A stretch of DNA of 64,000 nt. Origin: Diphasiastrum complanatum (lineage: Eukaryota > Streptophyta > Lycopodiopsida > Lycopodiales > Lycopodiaceae). The first letter of the stretch is position 1, and each line of letters opens with the position of its first letter. The notes beneath the pieces are model-generated. The model searched no databases and was not told where the DNA came from. It saw nothing but the letters and a program-made list of their open reading frames with translations. This document shows, piece after piece, positions 50,262 through 61,749 of this stretch. Where the stretch lies: positions 2,844,528 through 2,908,527 of the forward strand of contig CM055101.1 of the NCBI GenBank assembly GCA_029204225.1, in the 5' to 3' direction. Both the position numbers and the translations under genes were made by a program.

Positions 50262-51936
50262 TTACTCGAGCACTACTCTTGTAGAGCCTTGAGGATCGAG
50301 CAATACTCTACTTAGGGCAGTTTTTTGCTTGATTCCAACTCAAGCAATACTATTATTTAAACCAGATTTTTCCTAGGCTTTTTGACAAGAATTTAGAAGT
50401 CTATTAAGCTAGTCAATCAAGCCAAAATCTGTAAGGCATATTAACTACCAACATAATGGTATTTGCACAAAATAGTTTTGGTTGGATAGAATATTGCATC
50501 TAGCTCGAGCAGTGCTCAAGTTCGAGCATAATCTTTCTTTGCTTTCATTGTCAAAAATCTAATACACTTGACTTTGGGGCACATAGATATGGGCATCCAA
50601 CTCGAGCAGTGCTCGAGTTATGGAAACTTCCTGAATGACAATAATTGTCCAAGATCTAATACACATGAGCTTAGGCTGGACAAAATTTGCATTTAACTCG
50701 AGCAGTGCTCGAGTAAGAGCATATTCTTGCATATTAGTGGTCGAGTGTTTCAACTTTTTGGAAAGTGTGTTTCAAGTTGTGTTCGAGCAGTACTCTAGTG
50801 AGAGCATAGTTTTGCTTGACTTCTAATGTCCAAAATACATAGGAGTTTAGGGCATACTGATATGGGCATCTCTCAAGTTAAACACGATTTATGCTAGGCT
50901 TTGAATGTCCAAGATCTAATTCACATGAGTTTGGTCTGCACAAAATTTGCATGTAACTCAATCAGTGCTCAAATTGGACCAGATTTATGCTGGGCTATTA
51001 TCACAAGAATTCGGAATTCTATTAAGCTACTCAATCAGAAAAAACTCATGTCCAACAGTCAGTCATTATGTTGCGGTACATTGCTCGTAGGTGTCCTAGG
51101 ATATATGGTTTCTCCGACCAATATAGTTCTATGGTGGTTATAGGTAGTTCTAAATTATCATCTAGCTTGAGCTGATTAGCTGATAGAATATTATGATGGG
51201 CTTTCATCCGTGCTCGAGTTAGATGTTCAACAGTCTATAGGTAGAATTAGCTGATTTATGCTGGGCTTTCATCACAAGAATGAAGAAGTCTATTAAGCTA
51301 CTAAAGCAAACCAAAATCTTTGAATCATATTAACTAGCAAAATAATGGTTATGATCACTTCATAACACGTGTTTTATCTACAATGAGCAACGCACCAGGA
51401 CTACAGGAGTTTAGGGCATACAGATATGGTATCTTAACTCAAGTAGTGCTCGAGTTAGACCGAATTTTTGCTAGGTTTTGAATATCCAAGATCTAATACA
51501 CATGAGTTTAACCTAGACAAAATTTGCATTTAACTCGAACAACGCTCGAGTCAGACCAAATTAATTTAGGACTTTTATCACGAGAATTCAGATCTTTATT
51601 AAGCTACACAATCACACTAAAATCTTTGAGGCATAATAACTAGCAACATAATGGTATTTCCACAAGTGAATTTAGGCTCGAGTAGAATAGAACTAGCTTT
51701 TTTCAACGGATCGACTAGATTTTTCCTGGGCTTTTTGACAAGAATTTAGAAGTCTATTACCTAGCAAAATTATGGTATTTGCACACATTAGTTTTGGATG
51801 GGTAGATACCTGCATCTAACTCGAGCAGTGCTCAAGTCAGAGCATATTCCTTCTTTGCTTTCATTGTCCAAAATCTATTACCAATGACTTTGGGGCATAT
51901 AGATATGGAAATCTAACTCGAGCAGTGCTCGAGTTA
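50262..51936. repeat. Array of spaced 21-bp palindromes (CTCGAG-centred)
   Basis: A near-perfect inverted repeat with arms AACTCGAGCA and TGCTCGAGTT around one central base recurs about twelve to fourteen times in exact or degraded form: 50502, 50599, 50695, 50781, 50955, 51211 (half), 51436, 51532, 51818 and 51915, plus degraded copies near 50263, 50295 and 50337. Spacing is often 85-105 bases or multiples. The flanks are also related (for example CCAAGATCTAATACACATGAG before copies at 50695, 50955 and 51532), so this is a diverged tandem array of roughly 95-100-bp units in which the palindrome is best preserved. Confidence 0.85.
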
Positions 51937-51949
51937 GGGCAAGTTCTTG

Positions 51950-52111
51950 AATGACAATAATTGTCCTCCAAGTTTTGTTGAGCCTCAATCAACAGCAAGT
52001 CTTCTTTTGATTTCGTGTATCGGCCAACTGGTAAGTTGCCGAATTCTTCTAGCTTAACCGGGAGCAATGTTCCATTGAACAGCTCCTGGGTTAACTTTGT
52101 ATCTTTGTCTG
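51950..52111 (-). other. Short coding-looking block next to the copia breakpoint
   Basis: The minus strand reads TKLTQELFNGTLLPVKLEEF then GNLPVGRYTKSKEDLLLIEAQ without stops. It does not look like copia integrase, which breaks off at about 52115. It may be a captured exon fragment. Origin unknown. Confidence 0.3.
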
Positions 52112-54252
52112 AATCACTTGATCTTTGTGGAAAATTGGTTCTCCCTTGCATTCTTGAACTTGATAATGACATCATACACTTCATCCTTGCTCTTTAGTAG
52201 ATAGATCCAACAAAATCTACTAAAATCATCAATGAATATTACATACATCTTAGCTCCACTATTGCTAATTGTAATAAATCCACGAATATTCGAATGTACA
52301 AGTTGAAAAGGCTTTGTATATTTAGATATAGATCTAGTATAGGGTTGCCTATGTGACTTTGACAAAGCACAAGGCTCACAAACATGTTTGATGCCACTTA
52401 AGGAACTTGGAAGACCTATAACAATCTTCTTCCTAGCCATTACATCCAATGACTTGAAGTTGATGTGTCCCATCGTTTTATGCCAAACCTCTTGAATAGG
52501 TATTTGCTCCCTTGCAACACATCCAACTTGATTAGCAATAACACAAGCATCTAGTTTGAACAACTTCCCTTGCCTTTTACCTTTTCCAACCAAGACATCT
52601 TTCCTTTTGATCAAACAAGCGTCTCCATCAAACTCCACCTTGAGGCCTTTACTTAGCATTTGACTCACACTAAGCAAATTCTTGGCAATAGATGGAATAA
52701 ACAAGACATCCTCCAAATGAACATTCCTATTTGTAGAGAGAGAAATAGGAATTGTGCCAATCCCTTTGATTGCACACTCACCATCATTGGCCGTGTAGAT
52801 CACTCTTTTGTCATCTCCATATGCCAACAAAGAAGTGAAGTACTCTTTGTGAAAGGTCTTGTGTGAACTTGATCCACTATCAATCCACCAAGGATCTAGA
52901 TCTTCATCATTAGCAAGCATACATGAAGACATCACAAAAGCATCACCATTTGCATCTTCATTAGAGGAGTTCTAAATCCAAAAAAGACCCTTTGTAGAGA
53001 TTCTTTTTATATTTTTTCTCAAATTTTTCTTACACATGGACCGATCAAAACACTCAAATTTGAAATCTACGTAACGTAACTTTTTGAGTTCACATTTTGA
53101 TTCCAAACTAAAAATGACATAACTTTTTAGTGGTAAGTCCAAATTTAGCAAAGTTTGGTGCATTGGAAAGCGCTCAACAAGGGCTTTCCAATGATATGTA
53201 TGTGAAATACTTCTGAGCTACGATTAAAAAGTTATGGCAAGTTAAAAGTATTAGTGTTATAATATCTTAATAATACAAAAGACATTTTGCACGAATTCTT
53301 AAAGGGTCTTTTTGGAGCTTAAAACTCCCTTATGGAACTTCCAAACCATCCTGATCAAGAGTAAGATTAGCTCGTTTGTCTCCTTGATCTCTCTTCTTCT
53401 TGTAGGACTCACTTGCAAAGTGTCCTTTGATGCCATAATAGAAGCACTTGAGCTTTGATCTATCATTCTTTTTGCCACTTGAAGAAGCATCCACTTGATC
53501 TTGCCCTTTAGACCACTAGCTTTTGGTTTTGCCCTTGAATTTGCCCTTTGTGAACATAGCATCCTCTTGAAGTGTCGATGTAGATCCACCTCTTGCTTGA
53601 AGCCCATATTCCTCATTGATCAGATCTATCAAACTTGGCAAAGTCTTTTGAATAGCAATACTTTGAACAATGTTAGCATGAGCATCCAACAAGCCATTAA
53701 GATTACTTGAATAAGCTCTCCTTCCTTAATGCTTTCATCAATGCAAGCCAACTCATCATTCAATGCTTTCATTCTCAAAGCAAAAGTACTTGGAGTTTCT
53801 TCATTCTTTTGCAAACAAGAAAAGATTGTCTTCTTAGAGTCAACACTCTAGAAGTAGACTTGATCCATTGAGATAAAAATGATCTTAGCTCAAGTTTGAG
53901 TATCCTGGTATTGCCTCGAGTTAAACGTCCATCTTTCTAGAATCTCGTGCAAGAAAATAACAATCTTCCAATCTTAATAAATTTGTTCGTCTCCTATAAC
54001 CATCGGAGATTTTGAACGAATACCGTACACAATTTTTTAAAGACTATAATCAATAGTAGAATATCATCCACTAGATTAATTATATTCAAATTATCTCAAT
54101 TGTCTATAAGTGAAAGCAATCACTTTATGAGAATTCAATGTCATACAACTCCTTAGCCATTACCACCATTCTCATCTTAAATTTCCACAAATGGTAATTG
54201 GCTCCATCAAGCTTGTCCATGATAGGACTAGATTTCCCTTGGGAATCCATGT
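52112..54252 (-). pseudogene. Ty1/copia gag, protease and integrase start, decayed
   Basis: The minus strand has a Gag start at 54252 (MDSQGKSSPIMDKLDGANYH), helical gag words near 53640-53820, a former zinc knuckle near 53400-53450 reading CFYYGIKGHFASES (two cysteines replaced), then protease PWWIDSGSSSHKT (about 52885) and integrase N-terminal zinc region (HKTMGH, CEPCALSKSH). The first integrase catalytic Asp is Asn (LVHSNIRGF, about 52290). The frame breaks off near 52115 at unrelated DNA. A MITE is inserted between zinc knuckle and protease. The C-terminal half is absent here. Confidence 0.88.
52964..53329. mobile_element. Tourist-like MITE inserted in copia gag
   Basis: A 366-bp insert has imperfect terminal inverted repeats of about 36 bp (left GAGGAGTTCTAAATCC, right the complement of GGGAGTTTTAAGCTCC; both continue AAAAAGACCCTTT) and is flanked by TTA on both sides (52961-52963, 53330-53332), the PIF/Harbinger target duplication. 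No coding capacity is seen. The gag-pol frame is continuous across the site if insert and one TTA are ignored, which supports the boundaries. Confidence 0.82.
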
Positions 54253-54393
54253 GGAATATTAGTCTAAGTGATAGGAATAACTATTAGTGACCTAAGTATG
54301 AAAATTTGGTGCTAAATTACAGAACAAGAAGACAATTACTCTATCGGCTAGTAAAGTCTTATTTCTGTGGAAGCTTATCAGGCTACAAAAATA

Positions 54394-54405
54394 GCTCTGA
54401 TACCA
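54394..54405 (-). promoter_or_regulatory. Primer-binding site of the 52-54 kb copia element
   Basis: The minus strand reads TGGTATCAGAGC, preceded by TTTCCAACA, the same LTR end as at 46825-46832 on the other strand. Confidence 0.85.
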
Positions 54406-55091
54406 TGTTGGAAAGAGGGGGTGAAACGAAAGATAACTCGAAAAGAAATGAACATGAAAAGAAACGAGCTAAAAAAGGAACGAACTTGAATGAAAAATGT
54501 TCATGCACAACGAAATAAGCTATCTTCCTCTTTCCTCAAGTATGACTACGCCTATCAATCTTGAACAGAATATTGGTGATAGAAATCACGTTCAATCTGA
54601 TTATGTAGCCAAACATTAAGCATCAAAACATCAGACAGATAATTCGTTGCGAATAGCTAGAAAAATTATTAGTCGCGAATTACTCGTGAAGAGCTAGACT
54701 AACAAATTAGTCACGAAAAGCAAGACTAAATATTAGTCACAAACAACTTGACTAATAATAATTCGTGAAGAGCAGACAGCCAAATTAAGTAATTAGAAAG
54801 CCAGACAGAACGTAGAAAAGCATTACAATATTGACACAAACAGAGTTGTAATCAGATTAAGTATCACAAAATATATAGGTCAATAATGTAGGTGAGCACA
54901 AAACAATAGTGGACGTAACCGCATGCTTCACAAAGCTAATCACACAATCTATAAAGGTGATGAACCTATTATTGACAATACATTTGGAAGAAAGAATCAC
55001 TGCGCAAAGGCATCTACAATGTCTATCTCTGATTACCAATGATGTTTTCGTTCTATCTTCTGTTCTTTATTTGTTCTATTTTGATGTCGTT
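54406..55091 (-). repeat. 5' LTR of the 52-54 kb copia element
   Basis: The LTR begins TGTTGGAAAG at 54406 (plus orientation) and extends at least to 55091. Its outer 360 bases (54735-55091) are repeated in direct orientation at 55904-56277. Several TTAGTC/GACTAA words recur near 54670-54770. The outer end is inferred from the end of the duplication. Confidence 0.6.
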
Positions 55092-55903
55092 ATTTGAATA
55101 CGTAGATGGTATTCAATGTATACATAATTTTTACAAGTGTGCAGACGAAGAAGGTACGAAAGTGGTTATGCTGTCTGTGGGAGATCGTGGGTGGCTGCTG
55201 TTATTGTCAAATCTGATTGCACAATGCATGGGATGAGAGTGAGGAGGCAGCGACATCGGCCTTCGCTAAAATTAATGTTGATGAAAATGCGAAAAACACG
55301 ACACTCTGACAAATGTCTTAAAAATTGATTTACAGGGTACCTTCGCTTTTCTATAAGGGCACCTTTGGCATTTGTAGGACAGTGTTGTATTTTTTGCCTT
55401 TCATAAAACGCGTGTAAAAATATAGTGTCGCATTTTTCACCTTTTTCGTCTGTGGAAATCCCCGAGTAAAAGTGCAAACAGTCGCGTTTTTCGCCTGTCT
55501 TATTTTACATGTAAATATGCAGACTGTGTGACAACACAAGCAAAATATAGTAGCATGATTGGAGGCAGATTAACATAGGATTTAGGAGAGTAAAGGAGAT
55601 AAATCCAGCAAGATACTCTACAGAAGACTCTTGTGCTCAGTAACTTTTTCTCATGCAAAAAGAGTCACACAAAAGGAATGAAGAGGAACAAAGAAACTAA
55701 TGGTACAGAGAGTGAGACTGTATGGCACTTGTCGAACAAAACTTTCATTCAGCAACATTGATAATACACCTTGACAATTGCAATATCCCATTGGTCTTGT
55801 AGAGTAATGAGAAAAATTCTTATATGCCCTTGTCAAAAAACAAGGCAGGGTTAAAGACACTAAATCAACCATTATTGATAGCAGATATTGTAAGATATGG
55901 CTT
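55092..55903. other. Insert between two copies of the LTR segment
   Basis: Holds CG-rich words such as CAGTCGCGTTTTTCGCC (about 55480-55500) and GTGTCGCATTTTTC (about 55425), like CACTA or other DNA-transposon subterminal repeats. No gene is supported. Confidence 0.35.
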
Positions 55904-56277
55904 TTAGTCACAAACAACTAGACTAATAATAATTCGTGAAGAGCAGACAACTAGATTAAGTAATTAGAAAGCCAGACAGAATGTAGAAAAGCATTGCAAT
56001 ATTGACACAAATCTGAACGCAAAACAAATAGAGCTGTAATTAGATTAAATATAACGAAATATACAGGTCAATAATGCAGGTGAGCACAAAACAATAGTGG
56101 ACGTAACCGCATGTTTCACAAAGCTAATCACACAATCTGTAAAGGTGATGTACCTATTACTGACAATACATCTGGAAGAAAGAATCAATGTGCAAAGGCA
56201 TCTACAATGTCTATCTCTGATTACCAGTGATGTTTTCATTCTATGTTCTGTTCTTTATCTGTTCTATTTTGATGTCG
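55904..56277 (-). repeat. Second copy of the copia LTR segment
   Basis: Roughly 90 percent identical by eye to 54735-55091 and in the same orientation; it includes a short extra segment near 56008-56025. It directly abuts a copia RT end at 56278, although RNase H is missing, so the junction is a rearrangement and not a normal 3' LTR. Confidence 0.75.
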
Positions 56278-57891
56278 TAGCTTTCTAAAAAGTGTGATGT
56301 CCTCAAAGGATGCTTCATCGCCATCATTAGAAACTTTTACAACATGCTCCATAGGGGTGTCAATCCCTTTACAATATTTCATCCCAAATATTTCAAGAAT
56401 GGAAATAGCATACTTTGATTGACAAATAAAAGTAAAATCACTACCTCTAAAAACTTCTATTCCAAGCATAAACTTAAGAAGTCCTAGATCTACCATCTTG
56501 AATTCACTAGGCAATGCAACTTTTACCTTTCTTATGCGTTCATGATCATTTTTTGTCAATATGATATCATCAACATAAAGAACCAAGATGATGATCTTTC
56601 CATCATTGCATTTGATATACAAAGAAGGTTCATAAGAACTTATCACAAAATTCATAGAGTAGAAGAAGGTATGCAACCTAGGGTACTGAGCTCTAGGTGC
56701 TTGCTTAAGACCATATAAGCTTTTCTTCAAGTGGAAAAATTTATCTTCATCTCCATCTTTGATGAAGCCCTCGGGTTGCAGCATATAGATCTCCTCCACC
56801 AAGTAGCCATTAACAAATGCATTTGTCACATCCATTTGGAAAATATCTCATTTGAATAAAGTAGCAATACAAATGATCAACCTTATAGTTACAAGCTTTG
56901 CTACAGGTGCAAAAGTTTCATCATAATCTATGCCTTTAGTTTGAAGAAAACCTTTTGCAACAAGCCTAGATTTGTACTTGTTAGTAGATCCATCTTGATT
57001 GTAATTTAATCTATAAATCCATTTACAAGAAATTGGCTTCTTCCCATGTGGAAGGTATACAAGATCCCAAGTTTGATTATCTAGAAAAGCATCAAACTAT
57101 ACCTGCATTGCATCTCTTCAAAATTGTGGCTTACTAGCATCTTCAAAACTAGATGGCTCTTCAAGCATTGTGGTTAAGAAGGAGTAAGATGTAGTAGGAT
57201 TTGAGTCTTCGTTTTGCTTTCCTTTCTCAAAGTAGGTAAGCCTTGATGGTTCAGCCTTGTGCCTTGTAAATTTCCTTGGACTTCTTGGGTCTTGAGGTAG
57301 ATCCTCCAAAACTTCACTACCTTGAAGCTCCTCCTAGGGCCTTGCAAGACCTTGGACACATTGTGAATTAGATGCACTTTCATACATCTTGGAACTTTGA
57401 GATTCATCAAGCAAGACATCCTTACTCACTTTTACTTTCCTTGAAATAGGATAAAAAATCCTATATCCTTTGATATGTTCACTATAGCCAACAAAAATTC
57501 CTTTAAAAGAAGTTGCATCCTCTTTCTTCCTTGTTTCCAAGGGAATATGAACATAACAAATATATCCAAAAACTTTTAAATCTTTTACACTTGGCTTATT
57601 GCCATACAAAGCTTGATATGGTGAGATCCCACCAATGGCATTGCTTGGAAGCCTATTACACAAAAAGCTAGCACATGTAATAGCCTCTCCCCAAAAAGAA
57701 ATGGGTAGAGATGCATCTAATCTCAAAGATTTAGCACATTCACATAGAGATATATTTTTCCTCTCGACCACCCCATTTTGTTGGGGGTGTAGGAACATGT
57801 GAACTCTCTTCTTACTACCATTACTCTCACAAGATTCTAACAAGAATCCGCCCATGGATGACATAATGAATGATTTGCTTATGAGATGCAC
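56278..57891 (-). pseudogene. Ty1/copia integrase C-terminus and reverse transcriptase, decayed
   Basis: From the right: HPQQNGVVERKNISLCECAK (integrase with its last Glu, about 57730-57790), GEAITCASFLCNRLPSNAIG, a linker, then RT with DETFAPVAKLVTIRL, QMDVTNAFVNGYLVEEIYML, LYGLKQAPRAQYPRL and the catalytic YVDDIIL (about 56560-56580). Stops and shifts occur near 57118 and 56850. RT ends at LFRKLRHQN near 56285, where LTR-like DNA follows. Gag, protease and the first integrase half are missing. It is related to but not simply the missing half of the 52-54 kb element. Confidence 0.88.
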
Positions 57892-58447
57892 AAATAACTC
57901 TTGAAAATGAATGATCTAAGATAGACTTCTAGTTCACTAAGAAGCTTCTAGTCTTGGCCCAATCAAACTAGCCCAAGCTTGGATGATGGTATAATAGATT
58001 CACTCCAAATTCCTAGCAATTCACTCCCTCAAAGTTTGATTTTAACACTCTCTTGCTTAAATCAACTTCACCCTCTCAAGATCTGAACAAATCAGTCTTA
58101 ATGATCTGATCTAATGCTTTAAAACAAATGCGTCAATGATTCAAACCTCTATTAGATCATTAGCATTTGATAGATTGAACCTAGATCTAGACAATGCACT
58201 AAAAAGCTTGAAAATTGGATAAGTATGCAAGATTTTTGGACAAAAACAAAGATGGAGCTCCTTCACATAGGATTTGTATGGCCTCACACGTGTGGATAGT
58301 ACACCTGCAGCCCACAACTCGATTTGAACCAAAACTATTGATGCTATCACTCTCTTCATGCTCGTCCACTCAAGATTAGATCAAAAACAACAAAATTCCA
58401 ATAATTTTGATATGACCAATCCTTCTTTTGCATCCCTCTTGTACCAA
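57892..58447 (-). other. Leader-like DNA of the 56-58 kb copia element
   Basis: This lies between a primer-binding site on the right and integrase on the left, so gag, protease and half of integrase have been deleted. It carries CACACGTGTG at 58285-58294. No gene is supported. Confidence 0.4.
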
Positions 58448-58459
58448 GCTTTGATACCA
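58448..58459 (-). promoter_or_regulatory. Primer-binding site, one mismatch
   Basis: The minus strand reads TGGTATCAAAGC, preceded by GAAAATTAACA as a likely LTR end. Confidence 0.7.
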
Positions 58460-58930
58460 TGTTAATTTTCTGATTTTTGGACAATGATTGATTGCTACAA
58501 TCAATCTTCAAGAGGTGTTGATTGCCAAATCAAGTGATCTAACAAGTTGTATTGATTAGATCAAGATCTTGATGTAAACCATTAACTATTTAGCAAGATT
58601 AGCATATGTAAACTTCAAAAAACATCAAGGGCGGCCTCACACATGTGGAATACAATCCCTATACAGATTGTGAGCAGAGAACAAAGTACAATACTTAATG
58701 ATAGATTACAAAGCATAAAAAACCAATTATATTGGTGAAATCACAAGAATTATGCATAAAATCACAATGTCTCATCAACTTCTCATTGAATTGGGTGATC
58801 TACTTATAGATCAAGTACAGGCACAACCTGTATGTTGATTCAGCAAGTCTCACATGTGTGGAGTGTGCCACATCATTTAGATCCACCAATGAGAGCAATT
58901 TATTCCCATACTGTCGGATTATTTTCCTTC
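58460..58930 (-). repeat. Putative 5' LTR of the 56-58 kb copia element
   Basis: The inner end is TGTTAATTTTC at 58460. The segment has CACACATGTG (58638-58647) and CACATGTGTG (58851-58860), the palindromes seen in the other copia LTRs. The outer end was not located. Confidence 0.5.
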
Positions 58931-59215
58931 TTACTAATTGACTAATCGGTTTTAATCTTCATCCATTGTTTATCCAGTTCTACGGATTTTCTCGTGTTTT
59001 TCCACAGTTTGCTGTGATGCCATGAAATCGTTAAATATTGAATATCAACATTAATATGGCATGATATACTCGAAAATGAAGATATGAGCCAGATAAGTAT
59101 AAATCATGAAGAGGCCTAAGTCATTTTTCGGGAATATATCTCCTAAGTACTTGCTGTATAATTAAGGACAAGACCTTTAAAAAGAAAGACATTGCCTTGG
59201 ACAATCTTTACTAGG
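58931..59215. other. Unassigned DNA before gypsy pol
   Basis: No supported gene; possibly 5' remains of the gypsy element. Confidence 0.3.
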
Positions 59216-61745
59216 TCGTCCACACGAAACGACTAGATATGAGATTTCAGACTGGTGAGACCAATAATCGAGGTAAGCTAGCAGAAGAAATAATCACCTA
59301 GAGTCGTGACAAATATGAAGGTGACGTTGAAGCGGATGTTTCATATGAAGAAATTGAAGTTGTAGACACGAACTCGAAAGAGTCTGATGTTTCAAGTGAC
59401 AAATCTGAACACGAATTTGGTAACAAGAACCAGGTTGACAACAAGAATACATCTTTTGAGTCAACCACACGCAAAATTCATGGCCATACCAAGGCCAATA
59501 TGACAAAAGGTATCATATTACCAGATTCTATTGAACTAATTGAACTTGCACCTGGCAGATTTGTGCATGTTTCAAAGTCAATTGGAGAATCGGAGTTGGT
59601 GGAATTCACTGAATTATTGGAGTATCAAGATGTTTTCGCCTAGTCGCTCGACGATTTGAAAGGTATACCTGCAGAATTCAGAGTGCACCGTATTGATCTT
59701 AAGGAAGATGCTATACCAGTTCGATAGAGACAGTATCATCACAATCCCAAGTATTATCTCATGGTTAAGGACAAACTCAACAGACACCTTAAGGCAGGTA
59801 TTATCTATCTCATTTTAAGCAGTGAATGGGTTTCACCCATTGTTGTCATCCCAAAGAAGAAGACTGGCAAAATACGAATATGCTAGGATTTCCGCAAACT
59901 CAATGCTGCCACAAGGAAGGACCATCATCCTCTGCCCTTCACTGATTCCATCTTAGATCAAGTTGCTGGTCAAGAGCGTTACAGTTTCTATGATGGATTT
60001 TCTGGATATAATCAGGTTGGAGTGCGAAAGGAGGATCGTTCAAAGACCACATTTACTACGGATTGGGGCACTTATGCCTACAACAAAATGCCCTTTGGTC
60101 TTTGTAACGCACCAGCTACTTTTCAGCGAATCATGATATTAATTTTTGTTGCCTTCCTAAGAACCTTTCTGGAAATATTTATTGATGATTTATGTGTATA
60201 TAGTGATATCAAGACACACCTACAAAAGTTGAAATTAACATTGCAATGGTGTCGAGATACTTGTTTATCCCTTCATCCAGAGAAATGCTTTTTCGGTATG
60301 AAAGAAAGAATATAACTCAGACACAAGATATCTAACAGAGGAATAGAAGTCAACAAAGATAAAGTCAAGCTTATAAAGAATCTCCAAATACCAACCAAAT
60401 TACATGAACTAAGAGCTTTCTTAGGACATGTCGGCTATTATCGAAGATTTTTTCAAAATCATGTTTCTATTGCTGCCTCTCTTACACATCTACTGAAGAA
60501 ACAAGTGGAATACTTGTGGATGAATGAACAGCAGAAAGCATTCGAAGAACTTAGGCAAATGTTGATCAATGCTCCTATTCTGAGACCACCCAACTGGGCT
60601 ATTTTATTTCATAGTTACGATCATGTTTCTGCATTTGCTATTGGCATCTGTCTGAGCCATAAGGATGACCAGAAGAAGGATCATCCCATTTGCTATGCGA
60701 GTCGACAACTCAGTGCCTCAAAGAAGAATTATTCGGCTACAGAAAAGGAAGCACTTGGCATGAATTTCACTGTTAAGAAATTTTGGCATTATTTGTTGGG
60801 ATATGCATTTAATTTTCACGTTGATCACTATGCTCTTAAGTATCTTGTAAATAAACCAGATCTATCAGGACAAATTGCTCAATGGGTTCTACTTCTGCAG
60901 GAATTCACTTATCAAGTAGAACTTCGCCAAGGAAAGTATCATACAAATGCTGATTATCTATCGCGACTCAACACCGAAAAAATTGAAGAACCAATTAATG
61001 ATGATTTTCCAGACGAACATCTATTTGAAATTTTTTCCACCAATTCGTTATATTCTGATATCATTACTTATCTCAAGGATAAAATATATCCGGATGGTTA
61101 TGATTTGGAGCAAAAGATAGTTTTTCAATATAAGGTAGCACCATATACTATTATTAACAATGTTCTGTACAAGCTTGGTACTGATCATTAGCTACGAAGA
61201 TGTCTCAAAATAGCAGATATTGAAAAGATTGTTCAAGCCTTACATTCAGAAGATGCTGGAGGACACTTTTTCTTAAAAAACACAGTTAATAAGATGTTGA
61301 CTGCCAAGTATTGGTGGCCAACAATGTTCAAGGATGTATCAAACTTTATTTGTTCATGTGATCCATGCCAAAGATATGGTATTTTGCCTATTGAATTTGA
61401 GGTGAAAACTTTTTGTATTCAAGCTCAACGAACAGAGGAAGACTGTATTAACGAAAGGTTGACCAATATTGAAGAACTAGTTGAAGCTCATGCAAATTTA
61501 CATAAATTAACGAAGGAAATTCAAGAACAAAGGAAGAAGAAGTATGATAGTCGTATCAGAAAATGTGATCTTAAAGTTGAGGACTTTGCGCTGATATATG
61601 ACAGTTGACATCAAAAGTTCCCCAAAAAACTCCATATGCGATGGCTTGGACCTTATAAAGTCATGGAGTGTTTGACAATGGTTATGTACAACTTCAATCA
61701 CTTGAAGGTGAACTGTTACCTACACGTATTAATGGGTCCAGACTG
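59216..61745 (+). pseudogene. Ty3/gypsy pol with integrase core deleted
   Basis: Pol reads in order: an acidic region, RT at 59640-60315 (EWVSPIVVIPKKKTGKIRIC, NKMPFGLCNAPATFQR, FIDDLCVYSD as the active site), RNase H at 60505-60970 (HPICYASRQLSASKKNYSAT, GKYHTNADYLSRL), and integrase N-terminal zinc region at 61200-61385 (HSEDAGGHF, CDPCQRYG). CQRYG is followed at once by ILPIEFEVKT, normally found after the integrase core, so roughly 500 coding bases including the DDE residues are missing. A C-terminal part with KLHMRWLGPYKV ends near 61745. Six in-frame stops, five TAG and one TAA, lie at about 59301, 59641, 59726, 59883, 60313 and 61189. Gag and protease are not recognisable. Confidence 0.88.
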
Positions 61746-61749
61746 AAGA

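Noticed and set aside
50262-51936. CRISPR-like array
   Set aside because: Spacing is irregular, the spacers are related to each other, repeats are degenerate, and the context is a plant nuclear genome.
55137-55328. 63-codon Arg-rich frame in the insert between LTR segments
   Set aside because: It is short and basic, with no homology and no coding context.
54909-56288. Two similar 60-codon plus-strand frames (54909-55097 and 56097-56288)
   Set aside because: Their likeness comes from the duplicated LTR segment, not from conserved coding.
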